DNA of 64,000 nucleotides from JAOABV01 sp039801465 (GTDB taxonomy: Bacteria > Hydrothermota > Tepidihabitantia > Tepidihabitantales > CAIPLT01): assembly GCA_039801465.1 (NCBI GenBank), contig JBDRUT010000011.1, positions 1-64,000 on the forward strand. The letters run 5' to 3'. Of the stretch, positions 17,460-24,721 are shown one piece after another. Each line of letters starts with the position of its first letter. The first letter of the stretch is position 1. The position numbers were made by a program, and so were the translations under genes. The notes below the pieces were generated by a model. It was not told where the DNA came from. It worked only from the letters and a program-made list of their open reading frames with translations, and made no database searches.

Positions 17460-18371
17460 TTATATATATTTTCTGAGACTTTTAGCAAAGATTAAAAAAG
17501 TAATAATTTCTCCAATCGTTCCCCAAATGCGGATTAAAATAGAAGTAATAATACCAATACTGGTAGGCATATAGAAATTAAATAGATAACTTAAAACGCC
17601 TTCCCTGATGCCAACTCCGCCTGGTGAAATAAGACTCAAAAAACCAATTACCCAAGCCGCAGGATAAATTGCACATAGTGGTAACAAGAAAGACAAACGA
17701 ATTTGATAAAAAGATTTTATTAAAAAATAAATTCCCACACATTGTGAAATCCATAGCAGAGTATATAAAATTAAAAGAAAAATAATTTGAGAGTATTTAG
17801 GAATGAAGGTTATCTTATCTCTTTTCAATATTTTTAATCCAAAGTTTACGATTTTTATAAACAAAGGCGGATAAAGCATAATTAATAATAATGGAATCAA
17901 TAGAAACATTAAATAATAAGTTTTGGTAAGATAACTATGCTGAGTTAAGGGAAAGATTATGACAAAGAGTAAGATACCGCTCAAGGTATTGACTGCAGTT
18001 CCGAGAATGACGCCAACACCACTTTTAGAACCAGGGATTGCGCCTTCTTTTTTTGTAAGATAAACTTGTCCGGCAATGCCCCAGATACGACCGGGAATAT
18101 ACCGAGGTAATGCAGCAAGCGCAGTAATTCTTAACCCTTGAATAAATGAAATCTTTTCTCCAATAATTTCAATATTTTTTTTCCAAATATAAGCATTAAA
18201 AGGAAAACCGATAAACCAGATAAGATAGGATAATGCCAGAAACCAGTAATTAAATCTTAATTGGTTAAAAGGAACCTTATGCCAATTAGTATAAAAGTAC
18301 TTTGCCATGAAATAGAAAATAATACCCAGTATTATAATGTAGATGATAATGCGCAAGCTTCTTTTGGGCAT
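17460..18371 (-). CDS. Flippase-like (UPF0104/LPG synthase TM) membrane protein
   Basis: A 303-residue protein with about eight membrane segments matching the lysylphosphatidylglycerol-synthase transmembrane / UPF0104 fold. Hallmarks are ALPRYIPGRIWGIAGQVYL in the first half and ISPGGVGIREGVLSYL near the end. Relatives lie in many polysaccharide and glycolipid clusters and are thought to handle lipid-linked intermediates; transport itself is not proven for most. No soluble LPG synthase domain is attached. The start ATG overlaps the upstream glycosyltransferase stop (TAATG), indicating translational coupling. Position between two GT4 genes supports an envelope-glycan role. Confidence 0.82.
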   Translation of the reverse strand: MPKRSLRIIIYIIILGIIFYFMAKYFYTNWHKVPFNQLRFNYWFLALSYLIWFIGFPFNAYIWKKNIEIIGEKISFIQGLRITALAALPRYIPGRIWGIAGQVYLTKKEGAIPGSKSGVGVILGTAVNTLSGILLFVIIFPLTQHSYLTKTYYLMFLLIPLLLIMLYPPLFIKIVNFGLKILKRDKITFIPKYSQIIFLLILYTLLWISQCVGIYFLIKSFYQIRLSFLLPLCAIYPAAWVIGFLSLISPGGVGIREGVLSYLFNFYMPTSIGIITSILIRIWGTIGEIITFLIFAKSLRKYI

Positions 18372-19588
18372 TATGATAGAGAACTTTTTTGTGTAATTAG
18401 ATTCTTAAGTATATTTTCTACTTCTTGACAGTAGGTCTCGTAACTAAGGTTTTTCTTTACATACTCATGTCCTTTAATAATTGTATCAATTGTAATCTGA
18501 GGATTATTATATATATATATCATCTTTTCCGCAAAATCCTTAGGCGTTGGGTCACTAACAAAGCCAATCTTTTCTTGTTCTATGACCTCACTGGTTCCAC
18601 AATCAGAGGAGACTACAGAAATTGTATTTGCGGCCAAAGCCTCGAAGGGTGTCAAACCGTAAGTTTGTTTTATGGCAGGAAATGAACAAATATGAGATTT
18701 CTGATAAAGAGTTCGCAAGTTTTCCTCACTGGTATGTCCCGTAAGTTCAACGCTATCTTGTAAATTAAGTTTTTTGATTTCTGCTAAGATTTCCTCTCTT
18801 AAAGGTCCATCGCCCACTAAGATTAGTTTGGCATGATTTATTTGAGACTTTACAATTTGGAATGCTTTCACCGTGCATAACTGATTTTTGGAATAAGTAA
18901 GTTGACCCACTTGGATGATAATAAATTCATTTTTTATTCTCTTTAGATATTTGTCATTTATGTCTTGCAGATTTTTCGAGAAAAAATTAAAATTAATTCC
19001 TAGTCGAACAATTTGAGAATTACGATTATAGTAATCTCTGATACGCTTTTGTCCACGTTCGTCTAAGACAATTATCTTATCGACGCCAGTTTTGACTATA
19101 ATTGTATCAATTAGTTTATATAAAGGAATTCCAATTTCTTTTAAGAACGAGGCGCGCTTTTTAGAATTTAATGAAAAAGTACCGCCTTCGTAAGGTTTAA
19201 AAGTGGTAATTGGGTCATTCGCAGACCACAATAAAGGTATACGATGGAATACACTCATCCAATGACCTGGTGGATTATGAGCATGAATGACATTGATTTT
19301 TTTATCGCTTATTAATCTTTTTATTTTTTTTCTTAATTTTAATAATCGGATAAAGAATAAAAAAGGATTATTAATTAATGCAAAACGACCTTCAATCCGC
19401 TTGAGAATTTTAATATTAGGATTTATGTAATCTAAGTTTTTTGCTTCTTCCGGAACATTAGTAAAGTCAAGATATGTCGTAAATATGTCAACTTGATGGC
19501 CCTTTTGTTTTAGATAATGCGCTAAATAAATTACTGCACGCTCAGCACCACCTAAACAAACAGTGGGACTAACTAATAGAACATTCAT
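18371..19588 (-). CDS. Glycosyltransferase family 4
   Basis: The ATG at 19588 (MNVLLVSPTVCLGGAERAV) is preferred to a TTG two codons earlier. The 405-residue GT-B enzyme has the N-terminal glycine loop LGGAERAVIYLAHYL, the acceptor-domain HAHNPPGHW, and a donor domain with IIQVGQLTYSKNQLCTVKAF, ILVGDGPLREEI and QTYGLTPFEALAANTISVV. A cytosolic enzyme adding one sugar of the envelope glycan. It overlaps the downstream flippase-like gene by one base and follows the DegT-family gene by 32 bases. The second Glu of the usual E-x7-E motif is present, but the first position is less clear, so activity is inferred from family. Confidence 0.88.
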   Translation of the reverse strand: MNVLLVSPTVCLGGAERAVIYLAHYLKQKGHQVDIFTTYLDFTNVPEEAKNLDYINPNIKILKRIEGRFALINNPFLFFIRLLKLRKKIKRLISDKKINVIHAHNPPGHWMSVFHRIPLLWSANDPITTFKPYEGGTFSLNSKKRASFLKEIGIPLYKLIDTIIVKTGVDKIIVLDERGQKRIRDYYNRNSQIVRLGINFNFFSKNLQDINDKYLKRIKNEFIIIQVGQLTYSKNQLCTVKAFQIVKSQINHAKLILVGDGPLREEILAEIKKLNLQDSVELTGHTSEENLRTLYQKSHICSFPAIKQTYGLTPFEALAANTISVVSSDCGTSEVIEQEKIGFVSDPTPKDFAEKMIYIYNNPQITIDTIIKGHEYVKKNLSYETYCQEVENILKNLITQKSSLS

Positions 19589-19620
19589 TTTCAAAATATA
19601 CTAATTGTTTTTTTTGCAGA

Positions 19621-20832
19621 TTATCTTGAATTGACAAAATTGTGGATTGCTTCAACTATATAGTCTAAATCTTGTTCAGTAAGATTCTGGTGTACACCAA
19701 GATAAAAACCATTTTCTCCGACATATTCTGCATTAGGAAATTCACCATATCTATGGTTCATAAAACGATAAGCTGGTTGTTGAGTCGGAATGCAACCGAA
19801 AATTGGTCGTGTTTCAATGCCTTTTTTCTCTAAATAGATTGTTATGTCCTGACGATTAAAAGGAGCTCCTTTTCTAATAGTTAACGGATATACCAGCGGA
19901 CTAATCTTTACATCTTCTTTTTCTTTAAGCAAATGAAAGTATTCTTCTAAATCCTTAAGTTGATGATTGAGATAGAAGAAATTTTTTCGGCGTTTATTAA
20001 TAATTTTATCTAATGATTCGATCTGTTCAATACCCAGTGCTGCTTCTAGTTCGTTCATTTTACTGGAATACCCAATGTGTTCAAAATAAAATCTTGGGTC
20101 AAATCCTTCTTTTTTTTCATATTTAAATCGTAAAGGACAATATTGTGAGGAGATATTAAGTACGCATTTTTTACATTTACAAGCACGGCCATGGGCTCGT
20201 AATGAACGGGCAAGAGAAGCAAATTCTTCGTTGTTCGTTATAATTGCTCCACCTTCACCAGTGGTAATGATATGGGCAACATAGAAACTAAAAGCACCGG
20301 CAATACCCATCGTGCCGACTTTTTTCTGTTTGTATAGTGCGCCGTGAGCCTCAGCAGCGTCTTCGATAACGAATATTTTATGTTTATCAGCAATTGCAGT
20401 AATACTATCCATATCAGCCGGATGGCCCAATAAATGAACTGGCAAAAGGGCGAGAGTATGAGAAGTTATTTTATTTTCTATTTGTTCAACCTTGATTTGA
20501 TAAGTATCCAAGTCAATATCAACAAAAACTGGTTTAGCCCCAGCATTAACAATACCATTTGCCGAAGCGATAAAAGTTAAAGCCGGCAATATAACTTCAG
20601 GAGATTTATTATTTTGGTTAAGGTTAATACAAGATGCAACTGCAATTGTGACCGCATCTGTCCCTGTTGCTACTGCAATACATTCCTTGACTTTGTGATA
20701 ATTGGCGAATTCTTTCTCCAATAAAGCCACATATTTACCCATTGAAATTCTACCGCTATCTAAAATCTCATTGATAAGTTTCTTAGATTTAGTACCAATC
20801 GAGGTAGTACCGATTGTTATCTTTTTTTCCAT
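19621..20832 (-). CDS. DegT/StrS-fold PLP enzyme with His in place of catalytic Lys (probable deoxysugar 3-dehydratase)
   Basis: A 403-residue fold-type I PLP enzyme of the sugar aminotransferase/dehydratase superfamily: ATGTDAVTIA (PLP phosphate), EDAAEAHGA (Asp158), and FSFYVAHIITTGEGG. Aminotransferases have Lys at the seventh residue of that last motif; here it is His187, as in ColD and RfbH/E1-type 3-dehydratases that remove the C3 hydroxyl of 4-keto-6-deoxy sugars. A Cys cluster (C218, C220, C223, C232) sits where E1 enzymes bind an Fe-S cluster, but spacing differs and the first E1 Cys is Ala here. It lies among glycosyltransferases. Its own promoter (20847-20875) is present. Dehydratase function is inferred from His187. 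Confidence 0.8.
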   Translation of the reverse strand: MEKKITIGTTSIGTKSKKLINEILDSGRISMGKYVALLEKEFANYHKVKECIAVATGTDAVTIAVASCINLNQNNKSPEVILPALTFIASANGIVNAGAKPVFVDIDLDTYQIKVEQIENKITSHTLALLPVHLLGHPADMDSITAIADKHKIFVIEDAAEAHGALYKQKKVGTMGIAGAFSFYVAHIITTGEGGAIITNNEEFASLARSLRAHGRACKCKKCVLNISSQYCPLRFKYEKKEGFDPRFYFEHIGYSSKMNELEAALGIEQIESLDKIINKRRKNFFYLNHQLKDLEEYFHLLKEKEDVKISPLVYPLTIRKGAPFNRQDITIYLEKKGIETRPIFGCIPTQQPAYRFMNHRYGEFPNAEYVGENGFYLGVHQNLTEQDLDYIVEAIHNFVNSR

Positions 20833-20846
20833 AAGTTTAAGATTTC

Positions 20847-20875
20847 ATTATAGAAAATACAATAAGGTTAGTCAA
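20847..20875 (-). promoter_or_regulatory. Internal promoter for the DegT-family gene
   Basis: On the minus strand, TTGACT (20870-20875) and a perfect TATAAT (20847-20852) are 17 bases apart. The -35 overlaps the last codons of the upstream glycosyltransferase gene. The predicted leader is only about 8 bases and has no Shine-Dalgarno. Confidence 0.7.
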
Positions 20876-22076
20876 GATTTTGCCTGTAATTAAGTGCCTG
20901 TTGATAGTGTGTTATCATCTGGTCAATAATGTTATTCCAATTATATTTAGTATTGACATAATTATAACCCTGTTCTGCAAGACGATTGGCTAAAGATTCG
21001 TCTTGTAATATGTTTAACAACGCCTGTGCTAATTCGTCGGAATTCTTTTCCGGTACTAAAATGCCGGTCTCGTTATGTTTTATAATGTCAACAATGCCGC
21101 CAACATTGGTTGCGACTACTGGTTTCTTATAGGTCAAGGCTTCAATGAGCACGACGCCCAATCCTTCAGTGTCACCTTTAGAATCAATTATTGCCGGCAG
21201 AACAAAAACATCGCAGTTCTGATAATACTCATTGAGTTCTTGAGATGAAACTTGACCAAGGAATCTTACTTTTGTCTTGAGATTCTTTTCTTGCACCAGT
21301 TTTTCTAAAATAGGTTTTTCAGGTCCTGAGCCGACAATATTTAGAATTGCATTGACCTTGTCGGCAATTTGTGCAAATGCTTCGATTAAATATTTGACGC
21401 CTTTGCGTTCAACTAATCGACCGACAAATAGTATGTTTTTATGTGAGTCGGATTTAGTTTTCTTAAGCACAATCTCAATTTCTGGTTTTGCCGATTGACC
21501 AGACGGTAGAATAACAATTTCTCGGTTATAAATTTCTTTAATTCTTGACGCAGTATGACTTGAATTACACATTACGACATCGGCTTTGCGTATCGCCCAG
21601 CGGAGAAATGGTTTTAAGAAAGGGAGTTCTTTTTTTACCCACATCAATTCCACACCATGAAAATATAAAAAATGTTTGGCTTTACATGTCTTTGAGGCAA
21701 CATATCCAAATAGTGCATGGGGTAAAGGCCAGTGAGTGTGAACTATATCATATCGATTATTTCGGCAATGTTTATAGACTTGGATTGTGCCCAATAAAAG
21801 ATAAAATGGAACTTTTAATTTATTTATTAACCCTTTTTTGACCCGGTCAACTGCAGTTTCTTCATGAGTTAGATTTTCCCATTTTTTGGGAAAGTAGCGG
21901 AATCGAATGATATTAATACCGAAAAGTCTTTGATTGGGGAGTCCTTTATAAGAAGATGTATAGACATCAACATCAATCCCTCGGTTCTTTAATCTTCTTA
22001 CTGCCTGTACCAGCCACGGAGTTATAATGTCATCTTCTGAACGTGGGAATGCAGTGGCAATATAAAGTACTTTCAT
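20868..22076 (-). CDS. Glycosyltransferase family 4
   Basis: A 402-residue GT4 enzyme and the first gene of the glycan operon. The N-terminal domain carries MKVLYIATAFPRSED and HTHWPLPHALFGYVAS; the C-terminal donor domain carries ILFVGRLVERKGVKYLIEAF, IVGSGPEKPILEKL and EGLGVVLIEALTYKKPVVATN with both Glu residues of the E-x7-E motif, then NETGILVPEKN. Soluble or peripheral on the cytosolic side. The last codons overlap the -35 box of the promoter for the next gene. Sugar and linkage unknown. Confidence 0.92.
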   Translation of the reverse strand: MKVLYIATAFPRSEDDIITPWLVQAVRRLKNRGIDVDVYTSSYKGLPNQRLFGINIIRFRYFPKKWENLTHEETAVDRVKKGLINKLKVPFYLLLGTIQVYKHCRNNRYDIVHTHWPLPHALFGYVASKTCKAKHFLYFHGVELMWVKKELPFLKPFLRWAIRKADVVMCNSSHTASRIKEIYNREIVILPSGQSAKPEIEIVLKKTKSDSHKNILFVGRLVERKGVKYLIEAFAQIADKVNAILNIVGSGPEKPILEKLVQEKNLKTKVRFLGQVSSQELNEYYQNCDVFVLPAIIDSKGDTEGLGVVLIEALTYKKPVVATNVGGIVDIIKHNETGILVPEKNSDELAQALLNILQDESLANRLAEQGYNYVNTKYNWNNIIDQMITHYQQALNYRQNLD

Positions 22077-22241
22077 ATCAAAAATTTATGGAGTGGCCTT
22101 TGACGGTGAAATATAATATGTTGATCTTACAATTTGCTGAAGTTAGTTTTTTAATTTGATATAGTTTACGGAGATAGGATACAAACACTATATACAATAA
22201 AAATGGAAATTTTGTAGGCGTGTCTAAAATATAGCCACAGA

Positions 22242-22508
22242 TTATTTTTTTTCAGTTATTTTTGCCCGTAGTGCTGCTAACCTTGATTTCAATCGAGCGG
22301 CTTTGTTCTTATGTATGAGACCGGATTTAGCTGTCTTATCAATAATTGCTTGGACCTTGGGATACAATTCTTGAAAAGCCTTAGGGTCTTTGGTCGCGCG
22401 TAATTCCTTAATTGCTTTCTTAAGTCGAAGTTTTTTTGCACGATTAGCAATACGCTTCTTAGCAGATTTGCGAGCGTTCTTTAATGCTGACTTAGTTCTT
22501 TTTGCCAA
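22242..22508 (-). CDS. rpsT: 30S ribosomal protein S20
   Basis: An 88-residue, very basic S20 of usual length that binds 16S rRNA early in 30S assembly. It has the family pattern AKRTKSALKNARKSAKKRIANRAKKLRLKKAI in the first helix and the C-terminal SGLIHKNKAARLKSRLAAL. Translation starts at TTG (22508), 6 bases after a strong GGAGG; no in-frame ATG is near. The TTG start recalls the weak start codons used by rpsT in other bacteria, where S20 represses its own translation. It lies 58 bases downstream of tRNA-Phe and is probably on the same transcript. Confidence 0.96.
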   Translation of the reverse strand: MAKRTKSALKNARKSAKKRIANRAKKLRLKKAIKELRATKDPKAFQELYPKVQAIIDKTAKSGLIHKNKAARLKSRLAALRAKITEKK

Positions 22509-22566
22509 GTTGCCTCCAGTTTATTTATCTAATATCTAAAAATCAATATAATATCTAATCTTAAAA

Positions 22567-22639
22567 TGCCGGGGGGCGGAATCGAACCGCCCACACCGGG
22601 ATTTTCAGTCCCGTGCTCTACCAACTGAGCTACCCCGGC
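22567..22639 (-). tRNA. tRNA-Phe (anticodon GAA)
   Basis: A 73-nt cloverleaf. Acceptor GCCGGGG pairs with CCCCGGC and the discriminator is A. D arm GCTC/GAGC, anticodon stem CGGGA/TCCCG with loop CTGAAAA (anticodon GAA, Phe), T arm GGCGG-TTCGATT-CCGCC. CCA is not encoded. A consensus promoter ends about 12 bases upstream, and rpsT follows on the same strand. Confidence 0.97.
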
Positions 22640-22650
22640 AATACTTTTGT

Positions 22651-22678
22651 ATTGTATTAAAAATTTCTAATTTGTCAA
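22651..22678 (-). promoter_or_regulatory. Promoter of tRNA-Phe (and probably rpsT)
   Basis: On the minus strand, TTGACA (22673-22678) and TACAAT (22651-22656) are 16 bases apart. The predicted start is near 22644, only about 5 bases before the tRNA 5' end, as expected for a tRNA promoter. No other promoter is evident between the tRNA and rpsT. Confidence 0.8.
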
Positions 22679-22834
22679 TGAATAACTGCAATCTATCTGA
22701 AGGGTAAATACAGATTGTCTCTATACCATTAAAAATAAAATGATTTGCTAAGATAAACATTAAATTTCGGATTTACGAATTTTATCGGAATTAAAAAGAT
22801 GTTTTGTTGTTTAGTTACCAATTAATGAGAAACA

Positions 22835-23887
22835 TTAACCAGCGCCAGAACTTCCACCGCCTCCACCAGCACCTCCTCCACCGGAAAATCCGCCACCAGT
22901 CGCTGCAGATGTTGATAATGAATTCATCATACTTGTAAAATTATTAGCAAAGTTCTGGAAACTAATCATACTTTCCGAAAAAGAAGCAAGACTTAAGGAA
23001 TCACGGCCTGTTGCTGGAACATACCAAACTGGGATTGATAATTGTATGTTTTGTCTCTGAGCAAGATTTGTAATATTTTTCAGAAATTTTTGAGCAACTC
23101 CCAAAGCAACAGCGTAAACAAAGTAATATTCCCAAATTGGTAAGAGCGTGATTGGTGCTTGTTCAATTGCGGAACCTTCGCTAAGAAATTTCTTAAAATT
23201 TTGCCAGCGTTTTTGTTCTAAATAGGCTTCCGGACTCCATCGTAATATTGAACGACCTACAAACAGAAAGAGTATAAAAAGCAATATACCTAAAATTATT
23301 GAGAGAATAAAAAACGGTTTAATCGGACCGCCAATTAAAACACTTAGTCCAACACTAACTAATAAGGAGCCGATAATAATAGAACATAGAACTGATATTA
23401 AGTAGATATTATAGAATTTGGAACTGATTGGGTCGAGCAATTTGTTCCCCAGTGTCGATTCCCACCATTTGATTGCTTGATCATAAAGAATTGATAAATG
23501 AGAACGAAACTTTGCTGAATCGTTTTTTGCATAATCTTTTAATTCTTTGTCTGTGATTTGATTTTTACTTTGGAAAAAGAAATTAGCGATTATTTTATTA
23601 AAGAAGTCGAGTTTCTCAACTTCATCGGGTTTCTCTAAAGTAAATTGGTAATGTTTCCTATTTTCTATTTCTTTAATTGAAACAAGCCCTTTAGTAGTTA
23701 TATCAAGCATGCCAGCAAACATTCCACGAAACATTATTTGATAAATTGTATTTTTGTCTGGTTTTTGAGATAAAATTGCCGGAACAACAACTGGAGGTGC
23801 TTTACGTGGTGGTTCATGTTCGTATATTCCCAGATAAGGCAGTTTTGGTTCTCGACCGTAATTGTTATAAAAAATAAATAATAGCAC
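22835..23887 (-). CDS. DUF2207 membrane protein, C-terminal part (split by frameshift)
   Basis: This frame (350 codons from a GTG) encodes the C-terminal part of a DUF2207 protein: FYNNYGREPKLPYLGIYEHEPP, the segment that normally follows the first membrane helix, a middle cytosolic domain, two membrane helices (YLISVLCSIIIGSLLVSVGLS and a second before WSPEAYLEQ) and a Gly/Ser-rich tail (GGGFSGGGGAGGGGG) typical of the family. It overlaps the N-terminal part by 23 bases in another frame, at a run of six T. Removing one T would join both parts into one normal DUF2207 protein of about 600 residues. Function of the family is unknown. Confidence 0.85.
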   Translation of the reverse strand: MLLFIFYNNYGREPKLPYLGIYEHEPPRKAPPVVVPAILSQKPDKNTIYQIMFRGMFAGMLDITTKGLVSIKEIENRKHYQFTLEKPDEVEKLDFFNKIIANFFFQSKNQITDKELKDYAKNDSAKFRSHLSILYDQAIKWWESTLGNKLLDPISSKFYNIYLISVLCSIIIGSLLVSVGLSVLIGGPIKPFFILSIILGILLFILFLFVGRSILRWSPEAYLEQKRWQNFKKFLSEGSAIEQAPITLLPIWEYYFVYAVALGVAQKFLKNITNLAQRQNIQLSIPVWYVPATGRDSLSLASFSESMISFQNFANNFTSMMNSLSTSAATGGGFSGGGGAGGGGGSSGAG

Positions 23888-24632
23888 TAATGGGGAGAAT
23901 GATCATCAATATTAGACCAATTGGAAAAAGAATAAATTTCTTTAATGATGAGATAAGAAAATTTTGTTTTTCTTGTTTGAGAAAATCTTGATAACGAGTT
24001 CGGTTAATAATAGGGACTTCAGAAAAGATTGAAGATGATGTGAACATTCGTACTTCAACAAAGGTATTCTTAGGAATCTTTTTCTGTTCGATAACTGCTT
24101 TATCAAAAGTCTTATTGAATGCTATTGTGCCAGGTCGAGTTTGAGAGTGAATATAAACTTTGAATAAGTCAGCAGAGCTTTGCGGTAAATTTAATTCAAG
24201 TTGTATCTTATCAATTTTTTCATGTTCATCTTCAATAAATTTCCAATAGAATTCTGCGACATCTTCATAGCGTTTAACAGCACCGATGATTGTGTAATCA
24301 ACCAAAAAAGTTCTTATTTCGTCTTGGGCAGAATAATGCCAAAGGATATGTAAAGACTGTGGAGTATCGTTTATTTCTGGTTCTAATTTATGCCAGGTCC
24401 CATCAATCTCTTCAAGAAGTTGATTAAAAACGATATTATCTGCGCCTTTTTTCTTTAATTCAAGATATGCCCAAGAAAAAGCACCCTCAAAATAATAGGT
24501 TCTCTCTTGTAAAACATGAGCGCTACCATTAGGAGTGAAATGGATTTCGGTTTTTATTTGAGGATAATAATAAGACTTAGTTAGAGCAATAACTGGGAGG
24601 AGTAAAACAAAAAATAAGATTAATTTACGCAC
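23865..24632 (-). CDS. DUF2207 protein, N-terminal part (split by frameshift)
   Basis: A 255-residue frame with a signal peptide (MRKLILFFVLLLPVIALTKS), the DUF2207 extracytoplasmic beta domain (IHFTPNGSAHVLQERTYYFEGAFSWAYLEL, YTIIGAVKRYEDVAEFYWKFI) and a membrane helix (FILFPIGLILMIILPISAIIYFL), where it stops. In intact relatives the helix leads straight into the YGREP region that here sits in the next frame. The break lies in TTTATTTTTTATAAC, so a one-base homopolymer change, real or from sequencing, is the simplest cause. Translational reinitiation at the overlapping GTG could still yield two membrane proteins. Confidence 0.85.
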   Translation of the reverse strand: MRKLILFFVLLLPVIALTKSYYYPQIKTEIHFTPNGSAHVLQERTYYFEGAFSWAYLELKKKGADNIVFNQLLEEIDGTWHKLEPEINDTPQSLHILWHYSAQDEIRTFLVDYTIIGAVKRYEDVAEFYWKFIEDEHEKIDKIQLELNLPQSSADLFKVYIHSQTRPGTIAFNKTFDKAVIEQKKIPKNTFVEVRMFTSSSIFSEVPIINRTRYQDFLKQEKQNFLISSLKKFILFPIGLILMIILPISAIIYFL

Positions 24633-24721
24633 CGAGATGATTTTTAATGTGTAGGCAAATTACATTTAATATATTTAATTAACGGTCTATCCCCAATATG
24701 TTTTCACACAGATATGATGTC

